64,000 bases of DNA from Rhynchopus euleeides. Lineage: Eukaryota > Euglenozoa > Diplonemea > Diplonemida > Diplonemidae. The position numbers were made by a program, and so were the translations under genes. This document shows, piece after piece, positions 1 to 13,500 of the stretch (position 1 is the first letter of the stretch; each line of letters begins with the position of its first letter). The stretch covers positions 682,001 through 746,000 of the forward strand of contig OY723321.1 of NCBI GenBank assembly GCA_963210315.1. Direction: 5' to 3'. The notes under the pieces are model-generated. The model worked only from the letters and a program-made list of their open reading frames with translations. It was not told where the DNA came from and ran no database searches.

Positions 1-1521
1 ACACAGCCTGTGCCGGGATGCGTTGCGCGTTCTGGTAGGCACAGCAGCCGTGCCCGAGCAGCCCTGATCTCTAGAGAGGATCAGGATGGGCGGAGGTGTT
101 GGGCAGTGTCGAAGTCGCAAGGATTGTCGCGAGCCAGAGGCCCGGGTAGGCAGGGTGTCATCACCTCTCCATTGCCGCCCGCTTTGTGCTGCAGCAATCT
201 GGCACCAGACCCAACCCACCAGCCGCGTGTTTGCGGGATGCAGCTTGCAGGTATTTGCTTGTGTGTCGCCATGCATTGTTCGCGCGTCGCCCCCTCCCCC
301 CTCCCCCACCCATCCCAGCCCCAGCCCCCCCGCATCCCCTCCCCTGTTCCCCATGCCCTCAGAGTGCTTCCCAGCCCCCTCGAGTGTAGTGGGTGAACCC
401 TACGAGAGAGAGGCATCCAAAAGACTGAACTTGCCACCCACCCACCCACTCTCCCCTCCCCTCTCCCCCCCTCCCCCGTCCCTGCCACGTTTGCCGCCCT
501 TTTTTTTGTTATTCTTCGTGCTGCCGCCACACCTCCCTATTATGTGCCTTGCCATGATGCCATGCTGCCTGTGATACCATGCGTGTGTGTGGTGTTCCCC
601 CATCCCATCTCGACGAAGCCTGTGCTCCCCAACCTCCCCCCCCCTCTTCACTCCCGCCTTAACCTCACTAACCCCCCCCCCCTCCCACCCTTCCCGGAAA
701 AACACTGGATTTCAGACACAACCTGTATAACGAGTGATCATTTTTGTGCTCCCTTCGACTTCTATTTCACTACCCCCCCCCCCCCTACCCTTCCCAAAAA
801 GGACTAACATTGCGAGAAGGTGCTGGGAGATTTACTTTTCCATTCACTCTCGACGATCAAACCCCCTCTACCCTTCCCCCGTTAATGAATCAATGGGGAG
901 GGGGTGAAGGCGGAGAAGGTGAGAGAGAGAGAGAGATGGCGGGAGTCAGGGGGACAGGTGTGGGAGAGGGCAGCGCCCTGTGGCAACAGAGGCAACCTCG
1001 GCACAGAAATCATGCTGCTGTGGGCTGGAGGTTGCTATCTCACCTTGTTTGCCCCCCCCACTTTTGGCGCGCAGACGACATGGCCCTTCTCACACTTACC
1101 CTGCCCCAGTTTTGGAGAGTGCATCGTTTTTTTTTCTCGATGCATCTTCCCCCGGTTTAGTCTGGGATGGGGAGGGAACCAGAGGGAGGGAGGCATGTGC
1201 AGCCGCAAATCGCCATCTTCCTGTTCTCCCCTCATTGATTCAATCCCATTTCATCTGGCATGTGTCTCCCCCCCCCACACACCCCCCCACCCCTCCCCGT
1301 CTATCTCAGGGTGAAGGGAGGTGATTTCTGTGATTTTGCTTATTTCTTTACTCTACTCACTGTCCACCCACCTCCGCCTGCCCCAGCCTCCCACCCCATG
1401 TGTGCTCTGCCTTGGTGTGTGTTTCAGTTGGGTTGTGCGAATTGCATTGTCATCATCATAGGGGACGGACCACACCCAGCCAGGCAGGCAGGCCTGTCGT
1501 GACCAACCGGCAGGCAGAATC
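1..1521. other. Intergenic region upstream of the SAM-domain gene
   Basis: No convincing gene. The stretch is dominated by C- and CT-rich tracts, for example near 640-700 and 770-786, and a GA microsatellite near 921-936. It carries one copy of a dispersed ~110-nt repeat (968-1080) and one of a ~46-nt repeat (820-865) that recurs in intron 1 of the next gene. Open frames here are proline- and serine-rich translations of the C tracts and show no protein family. Confidence 0.6.
968..1080 (+). repeat. Dispersed ~110-nt repeat, copy 1
   Basis: GGGCAGCGCCCTGTGGCAAC start, AATCATGCTGCTGTGGG middle and TTTTGGCGCGCAGACGACA end, matching the copies near 15.3 kb and 30.0 kb. Confidence 0.5.
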
Positions 1522-4500
1522 ATGGGTGACTGGAAAGCTGTGGCAGCAGCCACCGCAGGTGTCGGTGTCGGTGCCGTTGCTGCGTATGGGTGTGCGCAGA
1601 AGTGTGCACCCGGCAACAGCAGCCAACGCCGTGGGGAGGCTATCAAGAGCCGCTCTCTCAGCTACGAGCGGGATCACACCCGTTGGAGCTCAGAAGATGT
1701 GGCGACGTGGCTGGTGCAGCGCGGTGTCAGTGTGGAGGCGGCCATTGTGTTTGAGGACGAGAACATCGATGGGACTGTCCTGCCCAACATCTCGGGGAAC
1801 GACCTCGACCAGATGGGCGTGCGCAGGATCGGGGACCGCATGAAGATTGAAGGGCTGATTAAAAACCTCGGGGAAACACCCCTGTCCCCTGCACGGCAAC
1901 GCGCAGTCCAGGAAGAGCGTCCTGTTGTGGTCAACCCGCTGGACCCCTCGGCGGGGAATCTGCCTGCCTCCCGGCAGCGCGAAACCGCCATTGCATCTCC
2001 TCCCCGTTCCCAGTCACCTACCCCCGAGTCGGTGATTGACGCCAAATATAAGGAGATTGTTGACAGCAACATTGAGTCCCTCGAGCGGGTGACGTTGTTC
2101 ATCACATCGGATGAGTTCAAGAGTGCGCCTGCCACTCAGCAGAAGATTCAGCTCAAGAAAGTTATTGAGCTGCTGACCAACCTGCTCAGCTTCTCTGAGG
2201 AAATCCCGTCGTCTCAGGCTGCGCGCATGGTGCAGCACATCCAGTATGGCCCATTTCTTTTCCTGTTTCCAATCAACGAAGCGTCCTCACGGCGGAGGTT
2301 TTCTGTAGGGTCATAGAAGAATATTTATGAATAGGCGATCCTCTCAGCTTCTTTCCTTCACCCTTCAAGGCCTGAAATACAGATAGTGTGGCTGATTTCG
2401 CTTCTCTACACCTCAGAGCTACTTTCAAGCTACCTTATTCTTGTGGTACCTGGGCCTAGGCTGGCGGCTGGAGTAGAGGGTTGGAGGGAGTGGGTGGTGG
2501 GCTCAGCACCCGTCTGCTACCCCAGAACCAGACACCCATTTCATGGATAAGACCTGGCACGTACACAAAATGACCCCATCACGATCCAAGAAGGCGCTGG
2601 GAGACTGCTTTTCCATTCATTCTCGACAATCAAACCCCTTTGTCATTGTCCGCGTCGGGGAGGGCGGACAATTACAAGGGTTATACTGGGTACTAAAGCC
2701 TGCAGTGCGAATGGTTGGGCTGGCGGGAGGTTGGGTGACCACCTAACACCCCTGCTGATGTCAGTGGGAAACACAGAAGATGGGCGCACGAGCAGGTTAT
2801 CCTTCGTGTTCGCTTGTACCCGGCGCCACCAGGAAGCTGGGCCATACAACAGAAAGTGGCGAGAGTGGTCCTCTGAGGAAGCTGATCGAACCGTGCACAA
2901 CATGCTGGGTGGTGTTCACAGCATGCACAGGCGCACCCGTGTACCCATCCATATCCCATGGTCCTCCAGAGCACGACAGCCTCCTTCCATGCACACCTGA
3001 AGCATAGCTCTCAGTGACTCGGTCAAATTGACTGACTGACTCTGATCGAAAAGTTGTCTGGGGGCTATTTTACTGACTGACTCCGACTGACTCTGACCCA
3101 CAGACAACTTCTGGGTCAGAGTCAGTCGGAGTCAGTCAGTACAATCGCCCCCAGACAGCTTTTCGATCAGAGTCAGACAGAGTCAGTCAGTCAATTTGAC
3201 CGAGTCACTGAGAGCTATGCCTGAAGTGGTCCGATTCAGTGCCTTGCTCTGTCTTGCAAGCGATGTATTGCAAGAGCGTGCTGAGCCCAACCTTCCAATC
3301 GCGGGACATCAATATCCTCTTCTGCTGATACCTTGCAACTGTCTGCCCGACCAAGCCTGGATTCTCCGTATGCATCTGCTTTCCCAGCTCTCCTCGCCCG
3401 CTCACACCGGTGGGGGGCGGAGCGTGGCTGGGGCTGCAAACGAGAAAGGATGAGGTCGAGAGCGGGGCTCCCGCCTGCGTGATGGATAGCGGGTCTCTTA
3501 ATCACCCCTCGCTACTCACCCCTGTCACCCCCTGGGAGTGATAGGGGTGAGTAGCGAGAGCCCTGGCCACACAGAGCACACAAACACCATGGAATTGAGT
3601 GTGCCTCTTGTGGTGTGGCCCTGTCAGGGTTTCGACAGGGCTGGTCAGAGACCTGGTCAGGACCAAGGGGTACAGGGCAAAATGGGCTGCAACCCCTGGT
3701 CAATGACTAGGGGCCTGGTCGATCACCTGGTCATAACCCTGACTCGGTCACTGTGTTGATGCACCACCCCACTTCAAATGCAAATGTTGAAGCGCCTTGG
3801 GTGTTGTCACTTCCCACGGGAGTGCTCATGTTGGCAAGAGCGAATGCTGCATCCCAACTGTGTGGCGCTCGTCATAGAGTTGTCTGTCCTCGGATGAGGT
3901 CTGTGGTAGGCAGGTGATGCATGCCCCCGATCCAGCCCTTCATCACATGAAAGGGTGCTCGGGTCGAATCAGGGCGGCCTTGGTTCGATGCACCTTCTTC
4001 TTCTCCTGCTTCCGCAGCATGGTGCTTTGCAGACTGGTCCTTCTCCGTCTCCCGCCGCCAGAACCGAAGCTGTGGTGTCCAACTGCCACCTCCCTTCAGT
4101 AGCTCTGACCTACGTCCCATCGGGATGTGAGTTGACTTCCGTTGTTGCTGACAAACCTTCGAAGCTAAAGAATGGTCCTTCCTGCATCTGCGGGCTCATT
4201 CCGTCCATTCCACATCAGCACGACCTCACATGCCCTTTGTGTCCAGCCTTCTGGAGAGGTCACTGTCCTCCTGCGATAGAATTTTTTCGACCCAGCTCTC
4301 CTCGTGCCACCAATGCTGATCATTGACATGCTTCCCATAGTGTCGATCTTCCGGGAACCTCTGGCAGGCCGATTCGATTTGGTTTAGGGTACCCTGACTG
4401 TATGTGCCCGGATTCTGGACAATAGCAGAATGAAGGAAGAAATCAAGAAGCGGTGCGATGATTCCCCCGGACAGGAAGGCACGGAGCGGGGCTTGGTTTG

Positions 4501-7500
4501 GTGCGGCACCGGATTCGGGAGGCCCGGGAACCTCTTGGACAAGGATTGCCTGTACATTTCTCAACACCACGGTGCACTCTACGACAACACTCTGCCACAA
4601 TATTTGTGTCCATGGTGACACACCTCCGAAATGTCCCCACTACAATCCGCAGAGAGTTCGAATATCGCAAACCTCCACCAGTCATGTTGGAGTGCGTGGT
4701 GGTTTGTGCCTTCTGAAAAGTGGCTCGCTACTACATAGCCCATTTCTTGTATCTGATGACGGTTCCCCACACCGCTGCACACGTCCTGCCGCCCAAGTAG
4801 TCGGGACGCACGTCGTTCTTCTGGAGGACAGCGCAGAGATGTGTTATTGCGCTGTTCTCAAGAGCTGAACTTCCACCCGCTACCCGAAGAATCAACACCT
4901 ATCTGCGGTTGGAACGCACAGCCTGGCAGGTCATGGTCTGTGATGTGCGCCGTGATGAGTAGGTGTCCGTTCAGGGTGGGACGATTTTGGTGCAATACTG
5001 TAAGTGTTTGCCGTGAGTTCACTGCACGGGGTAAAGACTGGGATTACTCTTCAGCCAAAACAGGTCTGCCTGGGGACCGGGTGTTACTCAGCTACGTTTC
5101 AGGTCGCGGGATACATATCTGGAGCTCACAACCAGTCCCCAGCACAGTGCGCCTGGTCCATCCAGGTTCTGACGCTTCTTCTTGAACACAGAGGCGGGAG
5201 GCATCTCCTCGCTGCCCCACGGCACTCCACCACTCCCACCCATCCACGGTGCGCTTGGCCTCGCCGCATGCCGCTCCACATCAGCACTCAATCCAGCCTT
5301 GGCAATCAAGCCGTGTCAACCAGTAGTTAGACATGCGTGGTTTTTGCACTGTGTCCATGGCGAAGAGCAAAGCCAAGCAAAGTGAGAAGAGTGTGGGAGT
5401 CGAGAAATGATTTCATGCCATGTGATGTCGCATGGGCAAGGGTCACCGCAATCATCCTGTCTTGTACCGGCTCGAACAACGACATGAAGGCGGCCAGGAC
5501 TGAAGTCGCCTTTCCTAGTTTGGGCCTTGACACCGGACGCTTGTGTTTGTTCGCGGACTTGTCGGTCCCCTTTTCTGCCACCTCGGCCCTCATGCGGTCC
5601 TCCGCCTGTTACGGCGAAGGCGTGAAACACCCCGCCACACCTCCAAGATGTGTAGGTTTTTTGCCGCAGGCCAATAGGGAGATCATCCTTGTGCTTCCTT
5701 CTTCTTCCTACTTCTCCTTCAGTACCCCCTCTAATGTAGTACAGAACCGGATAATAACCGGATGACAACCGGATAATACATAGCAGAAGTATCAACACAC
5801 CACTGTGATCCTGGGAGAAAGTTATCTCTGTCCAACTGTAACATCTCGCTCTCTCTCTCCCCCCCTGACAACCCTCCCCCACCCCACCCCACCCCGCCCC
5901 TCACAACACACCAACACAGAGCGGTCTACACGCACGTGAAGAGCTTCGGCGACCTCGACGATGTGGATGAGTCCGCGGCAGAACCCACACCAGGGGTGCC
6001 CTCTGCAGCAACGAAGAATGCGCGGCTCGCGAAGATCCAGCAGTTCAAGAAGCTTCTGCAGAGCTCTGTCGGGGAGGCCGGCCTGGATGACATCATGGAG
6101 AACCTGCGCACCGTGGTGGGTGACATCGACAACTGCAGCGACCCTGAGGAGCTCCAAGCGCTGAATGAGGTGTTCGAGCTGCTGCAGGAGCGCAACACTG
6201 CTCTGCAGAAGCGCGCAGACGAGCTGAAACGACAGAAGGCAGAGGCGATGAGCATCGCAAATGCCGGCCCTGAGAAGGAGCTCATGCTGGTATGACAGTG
6301 GACAGTGTGGTGCAGTTCTCTGATAGAATATCATAGGTCTTGGAGGCCCGTCCTTTGGGGTGGCGTACTGTCGCCCTTTCCGGTTCAGCCCATTCAGAGC
6401 CTATTAATAACGAGGCAAAAACCCCCCTTCCTACCAGGGGGTGGGGTGGGGGAGCCGTCAGGCTCCACAGATCAGCCGTCAGGCTCCACACCGCATCCTC
6501 TCACCTCACCCCCTCCCACACCCGCGCCCCCCTCTCGGTTCTACTTCACTGCCCCCCTCCCCCCCCAACAACAACCCCACCCCCTTCCCTCCTCCACCCC
6601 CTCCCCCCCACTCTGTGGGCGCTGTGGGGGGTTTGCTACAGCCGCCCCTGCCTGTGCGAAGCACTGCTGTTAAAGGGGTCGCTCACCCGACGCCTCGGGG
6701 GGAGGGGGGACACGCCGGTGGGGACAGCTGCACCACCCTCCCCGGGTCGCGAGAGTGACACGGCGGAGGCGTGTGGGGTCGGTGGTGGGTCGGGTTGCCG
6801 TGACGTTGCGCTGCGCTGCAAGGAGTCGCTCACCCGACGCCTCGGGGAACACGTGGATGGGTGGGGTGGGCGGGTGGGACAACCGCCGATACAACGCGCC
6901 TGAAGGGGGTCAGCTCTGCCTGTCGCCTGCGCTGGGAATGGTTCGGGGGGGGGGGGTGGGCTGCTGCTGAGCTGCCGCCGATACTGCTGCTGGGGTGGGT
7001 CTCAAGTGTGTGAAGGGTGTTCAGGGTGGTGGTGGTAATTCCGCCTCTCCAAGGGTAGGAGCTCCTTCAGGCCGGGCTGCCACACTTCATACTTAACAAT
7101 ATCCCTAAGACCCTTATGAATCCCGTACGTCCCACACATCCTTATGAACGACTCACATTTATCAGCCGCCTCCTCCTCCTGCCATGCCCCGATTCTCTGG
7201 GCCTTCCCTAGCACGGATGAAGAGGTGTTTGAGGTCTCATCTCATCTCATTCTGTATCCCGCCGATTGGGTGAGGCCTCTGCCCGTCGGGTTTGTGCATC
7301 ACGGTTGAAAACCATGTTGGTGAGTGAGCCGCAGGTCCCACACCGCCCGCTTTAGTGAGCCGTAAGTCCACGCCACTTCTCTTTGCAGCGGGGGCAAATG
7401 TTGCGGCTGGCGGACCAGCTACAACAGCAGAATCCTCAGGGGGTAGTCGGGGACGGCGGCGATGGTGACTGCAGACGTGGTGGTGTCGGTGCCCGTGTGG

Positions 7501-10500
7501 GATGCGACACACCTCCTCTGCCGTTTGTGAAGGTGCCGCACCCTTCACAACGACCCCCTGTCACTGGTCCGCGCATCATGGATCTGCAACAACGCGGCCC
7601 ACTTAAAAACGGAGACCAACAAACCATGTCTGAAGCTTCTGGCCCGAGGCCACCCCTTGAGACACCTCCAAACATTTCAGAAGATGGGAGGAACGAGACG
7701 GGTGAGGTGCTTGTGCAGCGTGGTCTGCCCCCCCTCATGGCAAAAGAACAGAACCCCATGCGGTTCTGAAGGTGGCAGAGATCCTCGGCCTAGCCAAACC
7801 CAAGTATACGAGACACTCCTTCCGAAAATCAAGCGCTGCGGTGTTCTCGCTACATGCATCTCCTGCACCCTCACTGTGGCATGTGAGGGTTTCGGCAACA
7901 AGAGCGCTTTGCAGAACATGTGAAGTGGTGTGCAACAGCCGCACAGACACTGTACGAGAAAGGGATGCCTGCGCCATTGATGCAAACTCACATCGGCTGG
8001 AGAAGGGGTGGATATAGTACGGACGGCAGCGACAACGGAGACCACCAGCTAGAAGATACCCTTATGAAGCAGTAGGACCATGAAGCAAGGATGGGCAGTC
8101 GGCACGCACACCTCTCGCCTTCGTGTAGAATATCTGAATTGTAAAGTCATGGACGTAGTAATTCTGAACTGTAATAACTCTGGACCTGGTTTTGACCAAG
8201 CTGAATGAAGCGTTTGTACGGTCGAGTGGTTTGCTGGGGGTTTTTTTGGCACTTGCCACTTCTCCGTCGTGATTGCATTCATGAGCAGCCCAGCTCAAGG
8301 CTTACTCCGGTTCCTGCAGGAACCGTTAGTCACGCCCCTGAAAAGCACGACGTTAACACACAGACACTGCCTCCAAGACGTATCAGGGACGCAGTCGGGG
8401 TGCTGCAAGACCTCCCACGGCCTCGAAGACGAATACAAAACCTCTTATGAGTACAGGGGGGGTCCTGCATCGTACGCCTGCGGGCAGGGGGGTGCGCCCG
8501 CCACCCGCCTTCACCAAGGAAGGAGACGTCCTCGTGAAGGGAGTCACGAATACCCCACCTGTGCCCCAGGCGTGTTGGCAGGGTAGCTCTCCTGCAGGAG
8601 GGTTGAGAGGTTGCAGCAGGGTATGGGTGAGTGCCATGGCACAGGGGCACAGAGGAGTGATGCCCTGCAGCGCGCCACCCCACGTCAGACTCGTCACCGC
8701 CACCCTCAGGCAACACAGCAGGAGGGTGGACGCCTGTTCAGTACAACTCTGGCACGTGTCAGAGTACACCGTCCAGAAAGTTGCAGCGAAGAAGCCGGCA
8801 TCAAAACCGCCTGGCGAGGCAGAAAGGTGTGCCGGAAGTGGCGCTGCTCCAGGCCCAGATGCGGGCACTCCGGGGGCAGAAGTACACCCTGCTGAGACAG
8901 CTTGGCCTACAGCCTCTTATCGCTGCACCTAAATGAGCAGGAACAACGCGCGGCGGTCCCACGCCACGTGCCAAGACGGACAGGACATCGAGGCCATGAC
9001 GCGGATGTCACCGACGGAACGGTACCATCCCTGACGGGCAACAGCTGCCACTACGCGAGGCACGGAGCATGCCAACGGCATCACCGCGGAGAGGGCGGAA
9101 AGGGCGAAACTCAACATCCTTGTGGGGAAACGATACGACGTAAGTTCCTCCAGGTGCGATGCCGCCCAGGCCGCCAGGAAGACTTCGGCAGCGATGGTAC
9201 CCACATTTAAACTCACCCTGGGGCGGACGCCATAAAACACAACCAGCCCGGACAACACCAACGCGTGCCAGAGCCCGCGACACCGCAGTCCGTGCCCAAG
9301 GGATGCCGTGATTGCAGGCGACTTGAACGCGCACAAGACCAGACCCATCTCCACAACTGGCACAGGAGGATGGCATGCATCTGCAACGCCAGAACTGCCA
9401 GCCCGCTTGGCGAACGTCATACGCCATCACCCGATGCCATCGTGGCGAATACACAGGGCGTCCAGACCACCTCCCAATGGCCTCTGTGGGGACCTGCCTG
9501 TAGAGACACCAACGACTGCGAACACCAGGCGCTGTGTAACTGGAAAGAGGGCGTACGAAAGCTGAGATGCTTTCTGCACCAAGACGGAACAGGGCCGACG
9601 GCGTCTACCGGATTCAGAATGCTGCCACTCTGGGCCCACATGATGCTGTGGGTTGAGAATCACCACATACCGTGGCACTAACACACAAACATGCAGTGGA
9701 AGCGACGCTGGCACGATAAGAAATGCAAAAGGCACCCTCCGGGACACCTGACATCAGGCCAACATCACACACCGGAGGTCACGCCGACAGATGCTGCGCT
9801 GGGATCACCTCGCGTACGGACCAGTGCCACTTGGGTCAACGGGGCAGACCAGCAACCCCATCCAGACCCAGGGCAAGCAGCGCCACTCTGCTGCTCCGGG
9901 CAGCATTACCCCAGCTGTGCTGCGGAGAGCTCCGAACCCCAGCACCCCTGCATCCCTTCGTTCCGTGGCACCCCCACAACGGTGTCGGAGGCCTTGGGTT
10001 AGGGGGGTTCCCTTGAGGGCACCGAGAAGCCCTGCGGAGCCCAACACCGAGGATCGCAGCGAGGCTGGCCCCTTGAGCAGGGTGGGCCACGGCCTGGATT
10101 ATGGATCATCTTCTGGGGAAAGTGGCAGAGTCATAGTTCAGTGTGCAGCAATCAACCCATGCATGTGTGGGAAGCGGCCCGCCCACTCTCGTGGGTGGTG
10201 ATGCAGAGGCCCTCCTATCTGCTGCGCTGCCTCCTGATGCCTGTGTGCAGTGACTGCTCGGGTCGGACCACCCAGCTGTGAAGATCAGGCATGCAAAGCC
10301 CAACACGGCATTGAGCCCCGATCCTGATGGTGCAACAGGCACGGTGCCCGGTGCCTGTGCGTTACTCTGTGTATCAATGTGGGCTCGGGAGCGTGCTTCC
10401 CTATCCCTGGTCCCGCCTTCTCACGCTTAGGCTCGGCGTCGAGGGCACTAAATCAGTGAAGCAGATAAACTGGGCCCAAGTCGACGGGAGGCAAAGGTCT

Positions 10501-13500
10501 CCAGTGGCCAGTGGACACCTTACACACTGAATCACATTGCCTTGCCACAAGGACCTTTTGAGGCCGTTCTGGCGGCGATCCTCTCCGGATGTTAGGTAAT
10601 CTCTAGGATGTCGGTGGTGTGGATATGGGGGGAAATGAATGGCCAAATCGTGGATTCCCACCTGATTTGGCAGATCCGTTTCCGACCCGAGACACCGCTG
10701 AAGTCATGGCATTTCAGAGTTAGGGATGTAGCAGATATTCCGGTGTGGGGTAACGGGTTCTAGAAGAGGTCTGTACATCGGCTGACAACCGGCACCGAGG
10801 TTATGACCTAGTGCGACCAGAATGGTGTAATTGTGCAAGAAGCAACCCGAGAGGGTTTCTAATAGGTGCAGGGGTGCACAGTCACCCTCGTCCCTTCATA
10901 TTGATGACTCTAACATTATGCGACGTATATTATCGGCTCTGTTGATTATAACTAGATTGTCTGCACTGCTGAACCTGCGGTTATCCCTGCTTTTCTGAGG
11001 AGTGCCTGTGTCAGAGACTGCAACATTGATTGTTCTGTTGGTGTTGCCCCTATCCACCCACCCTCCTCATTGTGCTTCCTTCTACTTCTATTTCAACAAC
11101 CCCCCCCCCCCTTCCTCCTCTCCCACAGGCGACGCAGCTCCTGAACAAAGACTTCAGCGTGATTCCGATCGCAAAGCAGGAAGAGTACCTGAGGGCCAGC
11201 GTTGTGATCCTGTCGAAGTACATGGAAAATGACAGCTGTGACCCGCGCCTGGCTATCAAGATCGGTGACCTCATCAAGGCCAAGCGCGATGAGTTCGAGG
11301 CCAACAGGCTCCGCGAAGCCTCTGGCGGGGAGGGCGGGTCGCTGAAGCAGAAGCTGCAGCGGCTCGTGTTGCTGCTCGGGGACGACTTCGACGAGCTGTC
11401 GATGGAGAAGCGCTTCGAGGTGCTGGAGCAGGCATACACCACCCTGGACACCATCACCCCCCAGGCGCTTGCAGAGCACCACGACGTCACATCGGAGCTG
11501 GTGTCCCTGCTGAAGAAGAAGCACGGAGAGACTGCGAAGGCGGCTGGTCTGGTGGACGAAGACGAGGCTGCAGAGGAGACTTCTGCCGACGAGCCGTCGA
11601 TGACTGACATCAAGAAGGAGAACAGCGAGTCGCCCCAGAACGAGGTGAACCTCCTGCCGAAGGTGTATCAGCGACTGAAGTCTGACGCTTTCGTCAACGG
11701 GGCCACGAAGTTTGAGTTTAACACTCTTCTGTGGGTTGTTGCGCAGATCAGCCAGGTATGACGAGGTGCTCTCATACAGGGTGGGTTCAGATATTATGTT
11801 TGCATTCACGGTGCTCCCATGGAAGATCTGCAATGCCAATTCGCTTTGGAGACATGATGTTCGGGGGTAAATTGATTTCAACGCCAAGGCCTCAGGCAGA
11901 TGTAACAGGTTTCAGTTCCCTCAAGCTGCCTATCATCCTTGCCGAATATGCGGCACACATTGGCCACCACGAAGACACGCCAAGGCCTCAGGCAGACGCA
12001 ACAGGGTTCAGTTCCCTCAGGCTGCCTATCATCCTTGCCGGAGATGAGGCAATGCGGCAAGGCAGCGGCGCGGCACGTGATGACAACCGTAGCTTGTCCA
12101 TGAACCTGATCTCTCAGTCGGCATGCAGGGCAACCCCCTGCGCTGACGATAGACACTTCGTATTGTCCTGACCTCTGATGCATTCCCTGCACACCGGAAC
12201 GCGGTGCAGTCCTTGGCGCAGGCACCGGCAGCGGTGTGATGACAATCTTCTCAACGTTTCCTGTTAGCTTGATCGACCCTGATGACAATCCTACTCAGCT
12301 CACTCTGACTGCTCTCCCATGCTGTGGGTCATGTTGCTTGGAGCTCGACGATTGCCACACCCTGCTTGCGTGATACAGTTTGCTGCAAACACCAGTTGGT
12401 CGTCAGTTCAATTCGATGAGGGCACAGATCATCACGTCAATAGTGAATTCAACGTTCAACGCCAAGGCCTCAGGCAGACGCAACAGGGTTCAGTTCCCTC
12501 AGGCTGCCTATCATCCTTGCCGGAGATGAGGCAATGCGGCAAGGCAGCGGCGCGGCACGTGATGACAACCGTAGCTTGTCCATGAACCTGATCTCTCAGT
12601 CGGCATGCAGGGCAACCCCCTGCGCTGACGATAGACACTTCGAATTGTCCTGACCTCTGACGCATTCCGCCGGAGCCGTAAAGCGGCTTCGGTGTCGGAG
12701 ACCCTGCAGGAGGGATGTTGTTAGTGCCTTGCATGCCGGAAATAGGCTAGGTCCTTGGCTCAGCCATCGGCAGCGGTGTGATGACAATCTTCTCAACGTT
12801 TCCTGTTAGCTTGATCGACCCTGATGACAATCCTACTCAGCTCACTCTGACTGCAATCCCAATAGTGCATCAAATCGTGTCTCGTGGACCTGCAAGCCGT
12901 TGTCATGGCTCCCCCCAGCACGACCTTGCGGTCATGGTGTTTCGAACTCGATGTCTGCGTGTGTCATCGCAGCCAAGTGGGCGCCAGTTGGTTTACAGGT
13001 GGTTGTAATAAAGAACGCCAAGGCCTCAGGCAGATGTAACAGGGTTCAGTTCCCTCAAGCTGCCTATCATCCTTGCCGAATATGCGGCACACATTGGCCA
13101 CCACGAAGACACGCCAAGGCCTCAGGCAGACGCAACAGGGTTCAGTTCCCTCAGGCTGCCTATCATCCTTGCCGGAGATGAGGCAATGCGGCAAGGCAGC
13201 AGTGCGGCACGTGATGACAACCGTAGCTTGTCCATGAACCTGATCTCTCAGTCGGCATGCAGGGCAACCCCCTGCGCTGACGATAGACACTTCGTATTGT
13301 CCTGACCTCTGATGCATTCCCCTTGCTCCATCCGGCACCACACAACCACCGGCAGCGGTGTGATGACAATCTTCTCAACGTTTCCTGTTAGCTTGATCGA
13401 CCCTGATGACAATCCTACTCAGCTCACTCTGACTGCTCTCCCATGCTATATGCATTATCGCCCTACAATGCACGTCCGAGGTGCTGTGCCCTGCCGTATC

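Larger units (their letters stand above)
2244..5919 (+). other. Intron 1 of the SAM-domain gene (3.7 kb)
   Basis: Donor GTATGG at 2244, acceptor ACACAG at 5917-5919; splicing restores the reading frame. It contains a palindromic MITE (3003-3219), a short hairpin (3508-3559), a copy of the 46-nt dispersed repeat (2594-2638) and GGTCA-rich sequence at 3600-3740. Between about 3870 and 5600 the - strand has several protein-like but broken frames (for example 4226-4621 and 5327-5593) that may be an eroded mobile element; I could not assign a family. Confidence 0.6.
6290..11128 (+). other. Intron 2 of the SAM-domain gene (4.8 kb)
   Basis: Donor GTATGA at 6290; acceptor CCCACAG at 11126-11128 after a poly-C tract. 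Exons on either side are phase 0. The intron holds two degraded coding relics described separately (recombinase-like around 7771-8070 and endonuclease-like around 8790-9450). Its beginning has direct repeats of a TCGCTCACCCGACGCCTCGG block at 6678-6697 and 6825-6844. The rest shows no recognised gene. Confidence 0.55.
11881..13446 (+). repeat. Three tandem copies of a ~0.5-0.6 kb unit
   Basis: Block 1 (starting with ACGCCAAGGCCTCAGGCAG) occurs at 11881-12185, 12459-12666 and 13014-13321; the first and third copies have an extra ~96-bp duplicated head. Block 2 (starting GGCAGCGGTGTGATGACAA) occurs at about 12228-12318, 12770-12858 and 13351-13446. Spacing of block 2 is 542 and 582 bp. Sequence identity within blocks is very high by eye while spacers vary. 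Confidence 0.85.

Noticed and set aside
3872..5593. Several - strand open frames in intron 1 with protein-like composition
   Set aside because: Frames are short, broken and not recognised; no conserved motif. Mentioned as possible eroded mobile DNA only.
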